The notes under the pieces: model-generated
The model's input: the letters and a program-made list of their open reading frames with translations, nothing else
The model's database searches: none
What the model was told of the DNA's origin: nothing
Translations under genes and position numbers: made by a program
NCBI GenBank assembly: GCA_016716765.1
Contig: JADJVA010000004.1
Span: 186,001-250,000 of the forward strand
Reading direction: 5' to 3'
DNA: 64,000 nt
Source of the DNA: Bdellovibrionales bacterium
GTDB taxonomy: Bacteria; Bdellovibrionota; Bdellovibrionia; Bdellovibrionales; UBA1609
Shown here: piece after piece, positions 54,649-63,900 of the stretch
Position numbering within the stretch: the stretch's first letter is position 1
Layout of the letters: the number at the start of each line of letters is the position of its first letter

Positions 54649-56235
54649 ATGAGTTTCGGAAATATTGTTGAGGAAATTAAGAAGCGGCGGACCTTTGCCA
54701 TCATTTCGCACCCCGATGCAGGAAAAACCACAATTACTGAGAAAATTCTTTTTGAGGGTGGTGTTATACGCAAGGCCGGAGAAGTGAAGGGCAAAGCTGG
54801 GACAAAGGCTGCCGTATCAGATTGGATGCCGCTCGAACAGCAGCGGGGGGTCTCAATCACGTCGAGCGTGATGCAGTTAGATTTTATGGGATTGAGAATA
54901 AATCTACTCGATACCCCTGGTCATAAAGATTTTGGTGAGGACACTTACCGCACTCTCATTGCTGCGGATTCTGCTGCAATGCTCATTGATGCGGCAAAAG
55001 GGGTTGAAGCCCAGACTCGCAAACTCTTTGAGGTGTGTCGTTTGAGGAGAATTCCGATCTTCACATTTGCGAATAAGATGGATCGGGAAGGCAAGGAACC
55101 TTTAGAGATTATCGACGATGTGGAGAACACCCTCGGGATAAAATGTCATCCTCTGACCTGGCCCATAGGGATGGGAGATCGATTTCGCGGATTGTATCAT
55201 CGCCTTGAAAACCGAGTTTACCTCTACACTCGCGGAGAGGAAAAACCCGCGATTCAGGAGGTGACAGGCTACCAGGACGAAAGAATTCGGCAATGGGTGA
55301 GTGATGAGGCCTTCGAGAAATTTCAGGAGGACATGGAACTTTTGGAAATTGCCCTTGGACCCTTCTCAACAGAGGATTTTTTGGCCGGCCGAGTGAGTCC
55401 TATGACTTTTGGAAGCGCAAAATACAATTGGGGAGTTGACATCTTTTTGAAGATTTTTGCACAGTTTGCACCGGCTCCCGGACCTCGGCACACCTCGATT
55501 GGAGATGTCGCGCCAGATGATCCATTCTTTTCGGGATTTGTTTTTAAGATTCAAGCGAACATGGACAGGAAGCATCGTGATCGGGTGGCTTTTATTAGGG
55601 TCTGTTCAGGGCGCTTTGAACGAGGCATGAAAGTTCGCCACCTTCGATTGGATCGAGAGCTGCGTCTGGCTTATGCAAACCAATTTATGGCGCGAGAACG
55701 AGAGACCGTAGATGAAGCCTATGCTGGTGACATTGTGGGCATCATTGACACTGGATTTTTTCAAATTGGAGATTCGATCTCGGATGGGAAAAATGTCGAA
55801 TTTGATCGTATTCCTCGGTTTTCTCCGGAGATCTTTGGTCGGTTGTCAGTAAAGGATCCTCTCAAGCGAAAGCAGCTGCAAAAAGGAGTTCAGCAGTTGG
55901 CTGAAGAAGGTATGATTCAGTTGTTTGTTGATCCAGTGGTTGGTCCTCAGGACCCGGTGATTGGAGTTGTTGGTGAACTTCAAATGGAAGTTTTGATGTT
56001 TCGTCTCAATGATGAATACAAACTGGACGTTCGACTAGAGCGATCGTCTTATACCGTCGCACGTTGGCCACGCAATGAGAAGGGCGAGCCCATGAAAGAG
56101 GGAATCAAGGGGGCTGCGAGAATATTTGAGGACGAAAACCACGAGGCCGTGGTACTCCTTGAAAAGGAATGGGACCTTCGTTGGCTTGAAAAGGAAAACC
56201 CGGGGGTGACCTTTCATATTTCCGGCCGAGTTTAG
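54649..56235 (+). CDS. prfC: Peptide chain release factor 3
   Basis: Encodes 528 aa, a translational GTPase that recycles RF1/RF2 after termination. G1 is HPDAGKTT at about residues 21-28, G2 RGVSITSSVMQ, G3 DTPGHKDFGEDTYR and G4 NKMDREGKEP. The RF3-specific PLTWPIGMGDRFRG and the C-terminal DVRLERSSYTVARWP follow, distinguishing it from EF-G. Typical length. ATG 54649 follows TAGGGAA. Cytoplasmic, monocistronic in appearance. Confidence 0.95.
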   Translation: MSFGNIVEEIKKRRTFAIISHPDAGKTTITEKILFEGGVIRKAGEVKGKAGTKAAVSDWMPLEQQRGVSITSSVMQLDFMGLRINLLDTPGHKDFGEDTYRTLIAADSAAMLIDAAKGVEAQTRKLFEVCRLRRIPIFTFANKMDREGKEPLEIIDDVENTLGIKCHPLTWPIGMGDRFRGLYHRLENRVYLYTRGEEKPAIQEVTGYQDERIRQWVSDEAFEKFQEDMELLEIALGPFSTEDFLAGRVSPMTFGSAKYNWGVDIFLKIFAQFAPAPGPRHTSIGDVAPDDPFFSGFVFKIQANMDRKHRDRVAFIRVCSGRFERGMKVRHLRLDRELRLAYANQFMARERETVDEAYAGDIVGIIDTGFFQIGDSISDGKNVEFDRIPRFSPEIFGRLSVKDPLKRKQLQKGVQQLAEEGMIQLFVDPVVGPQDPVIGVVGELQMEVLMFRLNDEYKLDVRLERSSYTVARWPRNEKGEPMKEGIKGAARIFEDENHEAVVLLEKEWDLRWLEKENPGVTFHISGRV

Positions 56236-56278
56236 AGAATTTCAGAACTCGCTGTTTGGATCATTGGGGGAATGACAA

Positions 56279-58921
56279 ATGGGTGCCTTTGGTTTATTCA
56301 GCTTTCTTTCACTGTTCAGTTTATTGAGCGCACTGAATTTTTATTGCCAAGTTTCTTTGGCAACATCCTTAAACGCACCTTCTGAATTCACAACCTCGGA
56401 GCTGCAACCTCTCATCACTGCTCGCCACCTTGACTCATTCAAGAGAAATGCCTCGCTCTCTTCTCGGCCTCAGATCAAAGAGATTTTCTCATTGGACACG
56501 CCCCTGAACTTTGCGGCTATTCAGGAGATTCAGGTCGGTCAGGTTGTAAAAATTGATCTACCGAGAGAGGGGATTCTCGAAACAAAAGTTGTGAAGATAC
56601 AATTTCAAAATTCGCTTTTGCATCTTCAATTGCAGGCAGAAGCTGATTCCTCGAGCCAGGCGTTTTTAGTTTATAATACTGAGACTCAAATTCTCTCAGG
56701 AACCCTTCTTGTCGCTGGCAATAGTTACTTTGTTCATAGAGAGGGAACTGAATCTTATTTGGTTGAGCAGGGCGAAAGGCGATATGAGGGACCGAATCCT
56801 CAAATCCCCTCCGTGCCAAAGATAAAAAAAGGTGAAATTGGATCTGCCTCTTTGGTCACCACTGTCACGGCAGATCATTTTGTAGACGTGATGATTCTCT
56901 ATACCGACGATGTGGCAGGATTCTCGGCAGTGGAAGAGACACTGAGAGCAAGAGTTGATGCCACGAATGTCATGCTGGCCGAAAGCTGTGCTGATTTTCG
57001 TTTTCGGCTGGTTTACATTGGGCCAATCACTTATACGGAGACGGGCAATACATCGACGGATTTGGCTCAACTGGCAAATACAAGCGACGGCCAAATAGAT
57101 AGTGCGCATACACTGAGGGACACCTACGGTGCAGATCTGGTTCAGTTGGTCACAAACACGGCCACGTACTGTGGTTTGGCCTACTTGTCCCAAAAAGATT
57201 TTTACAATGATGCCTACGGTTTTTCTGTCACTTCCTACTGGTGTGATGCGAGGACAATGGCCCATGAGTGGGGTCACAACTTGGGATCAGAGCATGACCG
57301 ATATCAAAAGGGAGTAGGACTTCATGAAGTTACAACCTCTCTCACTGGCTATGGCTATGTGGATTTAATTAATAAATATCTGGATGTGATGGCCTATCCG
57401 GATCAGTGTGATGATGCAGGAATTACTTGCACTTCTATGAGCCGATTCTCAAATCCCCGAATATATCACAATGGAGTGCCGTTTGGCATAGAACACTATT
57501 CTCACTCGGTTCAGAGAATGAACGAATCTTATCCCTATATTGCAAATTTTAGAACTTCTCTTTCAGCCTACGATCCTGGCATCAATCCTGGTTGTGTGAG
57601 TAAATCAGATAATAAGGATTTTCATTGTTTTATTGCTACGGCCGCACATGGATCTTATCTTCATTCAGAGGTTCGTAGCTTGCGTGATTTTAGGGATCGA
57701 GTGCTGAAGAATTCAGCTTTTGGCCGGAGAATCATTCAGTATTATTATGATTACTCTCCTTTTCTCGCCTTCAAGATCGCAAAAATTCCTGTGTTGGGGA
57801 CGGTGACCCGAGCCATTCTGTATTTGGTGGTCTTCGTTATCAAAAACTGGATTCCTTTCATAGCAGTTCTCCTCTGTTGTTTGGCTCTCACTTGCTTTTA
57901 TGCAAGGGCTCGCAGAAAGAAAAAGGATTTGTTGGGTGCCGTAAAGTTTTTGTGGGTTATTTTTTTGTTCTCGCCCTTTTCTCAGGACGATTCGATGGCT
58001 CAAGTGAGCGCGCCATCTCGAATTTACACTCGCGAAATCATCAACCCCAGCTTGCGTATGATGTTAAAACCAACCTCGTGGTTTGGGTTATCTTACGGAC
58101 TTCAGAAAGAAGAGACCCTGAGCCAAGGTCTTTATACGGAGAGAACAAACGCCGAGCTTGGTCGCATACAGTTGGGTCAGATGGCATCCGATTTTTTTTA
58201 TGAGCTCAGTCTGGCACCAGAGCACAGAGAGATCACAACGACCTCGATGGCAGGAATTCCTGAAGTGAAATCGAATCGGCAAATTGATTCTTACTACCTG
58301 CAGGCCGGTCTGCGTATCTATGGTCTTCCAGTTGGCCTGAAATATCGGCAAGTAAATTCATTTCAGGTCGAAAAAGTTGTTCGCGAGCGTCGTCAAACTC
58401 TTTCAGCTGGGATTTCAGGAAATTGGGGCGATAGTTTCAGATGGGGAATGGGGTCCGACTTTGTTAGAGAGTTTGGTGATACTTTGGCTAAGAGTCAGTG
58501 GGTGGCCCCTTTTCTTGGGTTTGCTTTGGGATCTTTTGGAGCGGATGATCACTTCTTCTTGGAGGTTTCGGGTCAGCGTTCGCCAGAGGTGCTAAACAGA
58601 GATGAGGCTAAAGTCAATGCTCACGGGGAGCACATATTCACCCAAATCTCGATTGAGTATTCGAGTAAGTCCGGCTTCTGGCCGCTTCAGCCTCTTGTCT
58701 TTCGGGCGGACTATTCGACCGATACAGAGAAGAAGATGGAATCCTACATGATAGATGAAGTCAAATTCTCCTCGACTGAGGTGTCACTCGGAAGCAGTAT
58801 CTTTGGCTCAGGTCTGTATTGGACCCTGAGCTATTGTACCCGTTTGTCAGATACATCCTACGTAAGCAAGAGCACTGAAACGAAGGCCTCCTTGTTTTGG
58901 GCCGGAAGCGATATTTTCTAG
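56279..58921 (+). CDS. Exported reprolysin-like metalloprotease with CFI box, fused to a beta-barrel domain
   Basis: Encodes 880 aa. Signal peptide, then a prodomain; the metalloprotease domain (about 200-430) has VDVMILYTDD and the zinc motif HEWGHNLGSEHD (His329, Glu330, His333, His339, Asp340) with the downstream Met-turn VMAYPDQC. At Cys450 is CFIATAAHGS, the CFI-box C-terminal sorting-type motif, followed by a helical segment and hydrophobic stretches (about 505-540). A basic KKKDLL cluster and a second signal-like stretch (VKFLWVIFLFSPFSQDD) then lead into about 300 residues of amphipathic strands ending in F, like an outer-membrane barrel. An internal TTG at 57932 with AAGGA upstream could be a separate start. 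So this may be two genes fused in one frame. Confidence 0.8.
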   Translation: MGAFGLFSFLSLFSLLSALNFYCQVSLATSLNAPSEFTTSELQPLITARHLDSFKRNASLSSRPQIKEIFSLDTPLNFAAIQEIQVGQVVKIDLPREGILETKVVKIQFQNSLLHLQLQAEADSSSQAFLVYNTETQILSGTLLVAGNSYFVHREGTESYLVEQGERRYEGPNPQIPSVPKIKKGEIGSASLVTTVTADHFVDVMILYTDDVAGFSAVEETLRARVDATNVMLAESCADFRFRLVYIGPITYTETGNTSTDLAQLANTSDGQIDSAHTLRDTYGADLVQLVTNTATYCGLAYLSQKDFYNDAYGFSVTSYWCDARTMAHEWGHNLGSEHDRYQKGVGLHEVTTSLTGYGYVDLINKYLDVMAYPDQCDDAGITCTSMSRFSNPRIYHNGVPFGIEHYSHSVQRMNESYPYIANFRTSLSAYDPGINPGCVSKSDNKDFHCFIATAAHGSYLHSEVRSLRDFRDRVLKNSAFGRRIIQYYYDYSPFLAFKIAKIPVLGTVTRAILYLVVFVIKNWIPFIAVLLCCLALTCFYARARRKKKDLLGAVKFLWVIFLFSPFSQDDSMAQVSAPSRIYTREIINPSLRMMLKPTSWFGLSYGLQKEETLSQGLYTERTNAELGRIQLGQMASDFFYELSLAPEHREITTTSMAGIPEVKSNRQIDSYYLQAGLRIYGLPVGLKYRQVNSFQVEKVVRERRQTLSAGISGNWGDSFRWGMGSDFVREFGDTLAKSQWVAPFLGFALGSFGADDHFFLEVSGQRSPEVLNRDEAKVNAHGEHIFTQISIEYSSKSGFWPLQPLVFRADYSTDTEKKMESYMIDEVKFSSTEVSLGSSIFGSGLYWTLSYCTRLSDTSYVSKSTETKASLFWAGSDIF

Positions 58922-59067
58922 TTATTGAGAATTTTTTTGGCACAGACCGCTCAGGTTGAGTCTCATCCTGACAACCTCAATATTTCACCAAAAACTGAAA
59001 AGACTGTTTACAGTGAAACAAGCCTGGTCGGATTTTTCAGAATCAGAGTTGAAATCTCCGAGATCTG

Positions 59068-59841
59068 TTGGTCCGCTCGTTGCTGCAAATAGTTGATGGG
59101 CGATCATATCACGATTTTAAAGGGTGGGTTGGTGTGTATCAAAAAAAGCCAATGATAGGGATACTGGATCAGATTGTTGAAGTTCTGGACGAGAAGACTC
59201 TAGATCTTCAGGTTCCATTGCGGGATCTTATGCTGTCCGATTTATCTCCCGTGACCGCGTCCACGCCAACTCCAGTTCCAGCTCGAGCTCCGGCGCCTTT
59301 GCAATCACTGACGTCATCACTTTTGCCGGGATCACCCTCGTTTGCATTTGGATCATTGCCTCGCTATAAATCAGCCGATTCGGAGAAAACACAGGTTTTG
59401 CCAGACGAGGCTGTCTCCTCTCCGGCTCTTGATGCCAAGGCTTTGGAACGAGCCATGACTGTCAGTCGACGGAGTGAGCAGCGTGTTCCGGCAGTCGGGC
59501 CAATGATGATATTGAATCAGGATGGAGAGTACATTTCTAAAGGAGAAGGTCGTAATATCAGCTCGAAGGGGATCGGCGCCAAGATTTTTAACTGTCAAAA
59601 GAGGATCATGGTTGGAGACCTTGTTGTTCTTGAGATATATGGAAACAAGGCGCTGAAGCCATTTCGAGCAGAAGCCAAGGTACTTAATTTGTCAGTTCGT
59701 CATAGGAATCGTCGAGCCTCCTACTGGGTTATTGGCTTGGCTTGGGTTTCCATGAGTGCCTTTGTTGCGAACATGATCGCCGAGTATTCTGTCACGGCCG
59801 GAGGAACAATGGGAGGTTTTGATTACAAGGAAAATGTCTAA
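59068..59841 (+). CDS. PilZ-domain protein
   Basis: Up to 257 aa from TTG 59068; start uncertain, since a GTG frame upstream (about 59011) is out of frame and ATG 59152 is possible. A short N-terminal region is followed by a Pro/Ala/Ser-rich linker (about 65-105). The C-terminal PilZ-like domain (from about 140) has GEGRNISSKGIGAKIF and MVGDLVVLEIYG. The usual c-di-GMP RxxxR arginines are not obvious, although RRSEQRVPA lies just before the domain and could serve. Likely a c-di-GMP receptor in motility or predation control. Confidence 0.65.
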   Translation: MVRSLLQIVDGRSYHDFKGWVGVYQKKPMIGILDQIVEVLDEKTLDLQVPLRDLMLSDLSPVTASTPTPVPARAPAPLQSLTSSLLPGSPSFAFGSLPRYKSADSEKTQVLPDEAVSSPALDAKALERAMTVSRRSEQRVPAVGPMMILNQDGEYISKGEGRNISSKGIGAKIFNCQKRIMVGDLVVLEIYGNKALKPFRAEAKVLNLSVRHRNRRASYWVIGLAWVSMSAFVANMIAEYSVTAGGTMGGFDYKENV

Positions 59842-59921
59842 GAATCATTATTTTGCTTGCTTCCACCTGAGCCTTGCAGCCAGACTTTAAGAGTGATCGA
59901 CATGGACCAAGGAAGGGCACC

Positions 59922-61178
59922 ATGAAAAAAAATCCGATTTGTTCTCATGTGATTCTGACCTCTCATCCAAGTCAGGTATTTAAATCTGTTAGACCTATTC
60001 ATTGGGGAGAGAGGGATCCTTTGTTGCGAGGCCCAGTTATCGCAACTCTGACTGACCCCCCAAAGCGCAATGCCATCGGGACCCACAGTGGGAGCTATTC
60101 AGTCTACCGAGCCCTGGCCACAGCAGCGGGGCATCTTCCTAGAGAGTTTCGTCCGGATTTGACAAACACCAGTCCCTGCACTCCTATCGGTCCATTTCCT
60201 AACTGGTGGAACGCTCATAAGATTGTTTCGATGGATCCCTGGGGTGCGCAAGTTGCTGAGGTCTACAAAGCCCTATTGAATCAAGGAGAAGATATCCGTC
60301 CCACGATTGCCATTACAAAGGCCCATATTTTCATGCCGGAGCTAAAGGAAGCTGTTGCTGAAGGGCGTTTGGAGGTTGATGGTCAGGTGGTAGGAAAGAA
60401 TTTGGATGTGAGTGTCACAAAGGCAGCGATTGAGCCAGTATGGTTTTTGCCTGGATTGGCACAGCGCTATGGTATATCTGAGGGAGATCTGCGTAAGGGG
60501 CTCTTTCAAGACACCGGAGGAATGTTTCCTGAGCTGATCACTCGTGAGGACTTGAAGGTATTTCTGCCTCCCATAGGAAGCACGACCATTTACTTTTTCG
60601 GGGACATAAGCAAAGTTTCGAACCCCAATTTTGAATTGACGGTGCGAGTTCACGATGAGTGCAATGGCTCAGATGTTTTTGGGTCCGACATATGCACCTG
60701 CAGGCCGTATTTGATTCATGGGATTGAAGAGTCCATCAAATCAGCGCAAAGAGGGGGCTCAGGTCTTATCGTTTACTTCCGGAAAGAAGGTCGAGCACTG
60801 GGAGAAGTAACAAAATTTTTAGTTTACAATGCACGAAAACGGCAGACCGGCGGAGATTCAGCGTCAACCTATTTTCATCGCACCGAATGTGTGGCGGGAG
60901 TGCAGGATATGAGGCTTCAAGAGTTGATGCCTGATGTTCTGCATTGGTTGGGGATACAGAAAATCGACAATTTTGTTTCAATGAGTGATATGAAATATGA
61001 CGCTATAGTGGGGAGTGGCATTAAGATTAATACGAGAGTTTCGATACCTGAGGATCGGATACCTGAAGACGCCAAGGTTGAAATGGAAGCAAAAAAAGCC
61101 GCGGGATATTTTTCTCCAGAGGGATCTTTGAGTGGAGCAGGGCTTCAAAAGGTGAAAGGTCGAAATCTTCATGATTGA
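59922..61178 (+). CDS. URC1-type GTP cyclohydrolase II homologue (pyrimidine catabolism)
   Basis: Encodes 418 aa from ATG 59922, preceded by AAGGAAGG; the frame to 59874 is not needed. The N-terminal about 215 residues are special to the URC1 group (KRNAIGTHSGSYSVYRALA, NTSPCTPIGPFPNWW). The C-terminal RibA domain keeps the zinc site C-x10-C-x-C (Cys247, Cys258, Cys260 in HDECNGSDVFGSDICTC) and FRKEGRALGEVTKFLVYNARK, with the usual GRGIGL changed to GRALGE. No riboflavin genes are adjacent. With DUF1688 directly after it, this is the signature pair of the URC uracil-catabolism route; that assignment is by family and context. Confidence 0.85.
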   Translation: MKKNPICSHVILTSHPSQVFKSVRPIHWGERDPLLRGPVIATLTDPPKRNAIGTHSGSYSVYRALATAAGHLPREFRPDLTNTSPCTPIGPFPNWWNAHKIVSMDPWGAQVAEVYKALLNQGEDIRPTIAITKAHIFMPELKEAVAEGRLEVDGQVVGKNLDVSVTKAAIEPVWFLPGLAQRYGISEGDLRKGLFQDTGGMFPELITREDLKVFLPPIGSTTIYFFGDISKVSNPNFELTVRVHDECNGSDVFGSDICTCRPYLIHGIEESIKSAQRGGSGLIVYFRKEGRALGEVTKFLVYNARKRQTGGDSASTYFHRTECVAGVQDMRLQELMPDVLHWLGIQKIDNFVSMSDMKYDAIVGSGIKINTRVSIPEDRIPEDAKVEMEAKKAAGYFSPEGSLSGAGLQKVKGRNLHD

Positions 61179-62415
61179 TTCTCATTTGCCGTTTAGTCAA
61201 AAGGCCTTGGAGGAAATTTTTGCACCATCTCGCATTCGATCCCAGGCACTTCGGTTGCAAAAATACTGTGTGGCCGGAAAGGGCCAGTTTGCTATCTGTG
61301 AAGAGTTGATTCCAGAAATAGTGGCTTACGTCAATCAGGTCATAGAATTGCGCTATCCTAATGGCCAAATCCCTTACCACTCTCGTTTTTCTCATTTTCA
61401 GGTGGGCGGAGTCGATCGGTTGGCTTATCTCGAAAAGAATTTGAATGGTCTTGATCGTTTTGAAAAGGTGAGAGCGAAAATAGATCTGATCATGGTCTCT
61501 GTTCTGTTAGATGCGGGAGCCGGATCTCAGTGGCAATTTTTTGAAACTGAAACTGGAAAAGTGGTTGCGCGTTCAGAAGGCTTGGCTGTCGCCTCTCTAG
61601 ATATGTTTGTCAGAGGAGCCTTTTCCAGCGAGCCTCAGACTAAGCTGCAGGCCGATGGCGGAGGCCTTTTGCATCTCACAAAGGAGCGATTGGAACTTGG
61701 TTTTCAAGTTTCTATCGGAAATCCTTTGATTGGGGTGGATGGTCGCTTGAAATTGATCCATTCTCTCGGTCATGTCGTAGAAGAAAATAAGGAAGTATTT
61801 GGTGGCTTTTATTCACGGCCGGGACACATATTGGATCTTTTGATTCGAAAATATCCAAGTCGAAAATTACCTGCCATCGATTTGTTAGAGATTTTATTAA
61901 AGGCTTTGAGCCCCATCTGGCCTGAGAGATTTACACTTGGCACCTATAATTTGGGGGACGTTTGGTTTCATCCGGCACTTGGAGATAGAACTTCTTGGCA
62001 ATCCTTACAGCCGTTTCATAAGCTCACTCAGTGGATGGTCTACTCACTGCTAACTCCTCTCGAAGAAGCTGGATTTGAGGTTGTAGGATTGAACGAACTG
62101 ACCGGGCTCCCAGAATATCGAAATGGGGGATTGTTAATTGATCGAGGATTGTTGGTTTTAAAGGATTCAGAGGCGGCATCTCAATGTCATCGCCCAGATA
62201 GTCCACTGATTGTCGAGTGGAGAGCTCTTACGATCTATTACATTGACAAAATTCATTTGGGTCTGTGTGATTTACGGGGTGTTTCGCCACAGGAGTTTCC
62301 TTTGGTGAGAGCTCTTGAAGGTGGGACGTGGTGGGCGGGACGCAAGGCGGCAAAGGAAAAGAGAGCGGATGGAGCTCCGCCTTTGATGTTAACCAGTGAT
62401 GGAACTGTTTTTTAG
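61171..62415 (+). CDS. DUF1688 protein (URC4-like)
   Basis: Encodes 414 aa, starting inside the last codons of the upstream gene (8-base overlap). Matches the DUF1688/URC4 family: start with IFAPSRIRSQALRL, then YPNGQIPYHSRFSHF, a DAGAGSQWQF strand, VASLDMFVRGAFSS and a late VEWRALTIYYIDKI. Family length is about 400-430. URC4 is needed for uracil use in Lachancea kluyveri, but its reaction is not established. No signal peptide or membrane segment; cytoplasmic. Confidence 0.85.
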   Translation: MIDSHLPFSQKALEEIFAPSRIRSQALRLQKYCVAGKGQFAICEELIPEIVAYVNQVIELRYPNGQIPYHSRFSHFQVGGVDRLAYLEKNLNGLDRFEKVRAKIDLIMVSVLLDAGAGSQWQFFETETGKVVARSEGLAVASLDMFVRGAFSSEPQTKLQADGGGLLHLTKERLELGFQVSIGNPLIGVDGRLKLIHSLGHVVEENKEVFGGFYSRPGHILDLLIRKYPSRKLPAIDLLEILLKALSPIWPERFTLGTYNLGDVWFHPALGDRTSWQSLQPFHKLTQWMVYSLLTPLEEAGFEVVGLNELTGLPEYRNGGLLIDRGLLVLKDSEAASQCHRPDSPLIVEWRALTIYYIDKIHLGLCDLRGVSPQEFPLVRALEGGTWWAGRKAAKEKRADGAPPLMLTSDGTVF

Positions 62416-62424
62416 GAGAATTCG

Positions 62425-63078
62425 ATGTCAGAAGTTCCGGTAAAAGAGTTTTGTCATGTTGTTCGTCATCCCGTTGTCCAGCACAAGCTGTGTCAGTTGA
62501 GAGATAAGACGACTCGCCCCCGACAGTTTCGTGAATTAATGGAAGAAGTCAGTCAACTCCTGGCTTACGAAGTTGCACGAAATTTCGAATTAGAACCTGT
62601 CGATGTTGAAACACCTATGCGTTTGACGAAGGGGCATCGGATTTCTGATCGCGTGGTTTTAGTTTCGATTATGAGGGCCGGAAACGGAATGCTTGCAGGA
62701 ATGCAAAGACTTTTATCTTTCGCCCCAGTTGGGCACATAGGTATTTATCGGGATAAATTTATTAAAAGCACCGTGGAGTATTATTTTCGCCTTCCGAAAC
62801 AGATGGAAGGTGCCAAAGTCATATTGCTTGATCCCATGCTTGCAACGGGTGATACGGCTGTGGCAGCAATTAGTCGCCTAAAGGAATATCAGGTTTCTGA
62901 AATTCGATTTGTGACGATCATTGCTTCCCGTCCGGGGCTTGAAAAAGTGCATGAGTGGCACCCTGATGTTGAGATTTACACTCTTAGCGTTGAGCCAGAG
63001 GTGAATGAAATGGGTTATATTGTTCCTGGCATAGGAGATGCGGGAGATCGCCTTTATGGGACGGGGGACACCTTTTGA
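62425..63078 (+). CDS. upp: Uracil phosphoribosyltransferase
   Basis: Encodes 217 aa. Converts uracil and PRPP to UMP. TAGGAG precedes ATG 62425, nine bases after the DUF1688 stop. The PRPP-loop is ILLDPMLATGDTAVAAI and the uracil-binding C-terminal motif is VPGIGDAGDRLYGT; the N terminus has the family RDKTTRPRQFRELMEE. In yeast the URC pathway needs a UPRT (URC6) for the same entry step. Coupled to udk by a TTGA overlap. Confidence 0.93.
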   Translation: MSEVPVKEFCHVVRHPVVQHKLCQLRDKTTRPRQFRELMEEVSQLLAYEVARNFELEPVDVETPMRLTKGHRISDRVVLVSIMRAGNGMLAGMQRLLSFAPVGHIGIYRDKFIKSTVEYYFRLPKQMEGAKVILLDPMLATGDTAVAAISRLKEYQVSEIRFVTIIASRPGLEKVHEWHPDVEIYTLSVEPEVNEMGYIVPGIGDAGDRLYGTGDTF

Positions 63079-63707
63079 TTTCGACGGTGCGTCGCCCCTG
63101 TGTCATCGCGATTAGCGGGGGGAGTGGGTCAGGAAAGACGACGCTCGCGCGCGCTCTCTCCGAACACTTGGGAAAGAACCTGGTCTCTTTAATTTATCAG
63201 GATTGGTACTACCTTGATCAGAGTTCCAAATTTGATCACGATGGTGGAGCAGTCAATTTTGATCACCCTCAGTCTCTAGAGTTTAGTTTGTTGGCCACTC
63301 ATTTGGCGGCTCTGCGATCAAGGCAATCTATTTATGCTCCTCAGTACGATTTTTCTAATCATCGGCGTATTTCAGATCGAGTTTTTGTGGTGGCAAACTT
63401 GGTAGTCATTGTTGATGGGATACTCATCCTGCATTCGCCTGAATTGAGACCTCTTTTTGATATTAAGGTTTTTGTTGAGACTTCAGAAGAACTGCGATTT
63501 CAGCGTCGGATGGCCAGAGACATTGAGGAGCGGGGACGAACTCCCGAGGGGGTCAAAGTCCAGTTTCAAACCCAAGTAAAACCGATGCATGATCTTTATG
63601 TGGAGCCATCTAAGGCTCACGCAGATCAGGTTTTTTCGGGGGAAGACCCAATTGAGTCGATGGTTTCAGAGGTCATTCGAAAGTGGAGGACCAATTGGAT
63701 TCCATGA
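63075..63707 (+). CDS. udk: Uridine kinase
   Basis: Encodes 210 aa from TTG 63075, overlapping upp by four bases. Phosphorylates uridine/cytidine. P-loop GGSGSGKTT at 15-23, then YQDWYYLD, FDHPQSLEF with the catalytic Asp-His region, and a lid with RRMARDIEERGR. The length fits bacterial Udk. It completes a UMP-feeding pair with Upp at the end of the URC1-DUF1688 unit. Confidence 0.92.
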   Translation: MISTVRRPCVIAISGGSGSGKTTLARALSEHLGKNLVSLIYQDWYYLDQSSKFDHDGGAVNFDHPQSLEFSLLATHLAALRSRQSIYAPQYDFSNHRRISDRVFVVANLVVIVDGILILHSPELRPLFDIKVFVETSEELRFQRRMARDIEERGRTPEGVKVQFQTQVKPMHDLYVEPSKAHADQVFSGEDPIESMVSEVIRKWRTNWIP

Positions 63708-63822
63708 TTTAGTCTAGAAAACAGCCTGGCGGGCTCGACTGGTGGACTGCTTTGCTGGACTGTCTTTGTGAGACAATAGGCTAGAATTTGGGCAAAGGAC
63801 CGGCAACTCCCCTTATGTCCTG

Positions 63823-63849
63823 TCAAAAATCAGATTGGACCTCCGATGG
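63823..63849 (+). promoter_or_regulatory. FliA (sigma-28)-like promoter for flagellin
   Basis: Tcaaaaat (63823-63830), an 11-base spacer and tccgatgg (63842-63849) fit the sigma-28 pattern TAAAGTTT-N11-GCCGATAA loosely (good -10 core CCGAT, exact spacing). It sits about 50 bases before the flagellin start with an AGAGG site between. Confidence 0.45.
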
Positions 63850-63900
63850 ATAGAGCAAGGCTCTTGGTGAGTCGAGATAAACCGGGCAGAGGTCGGACAA

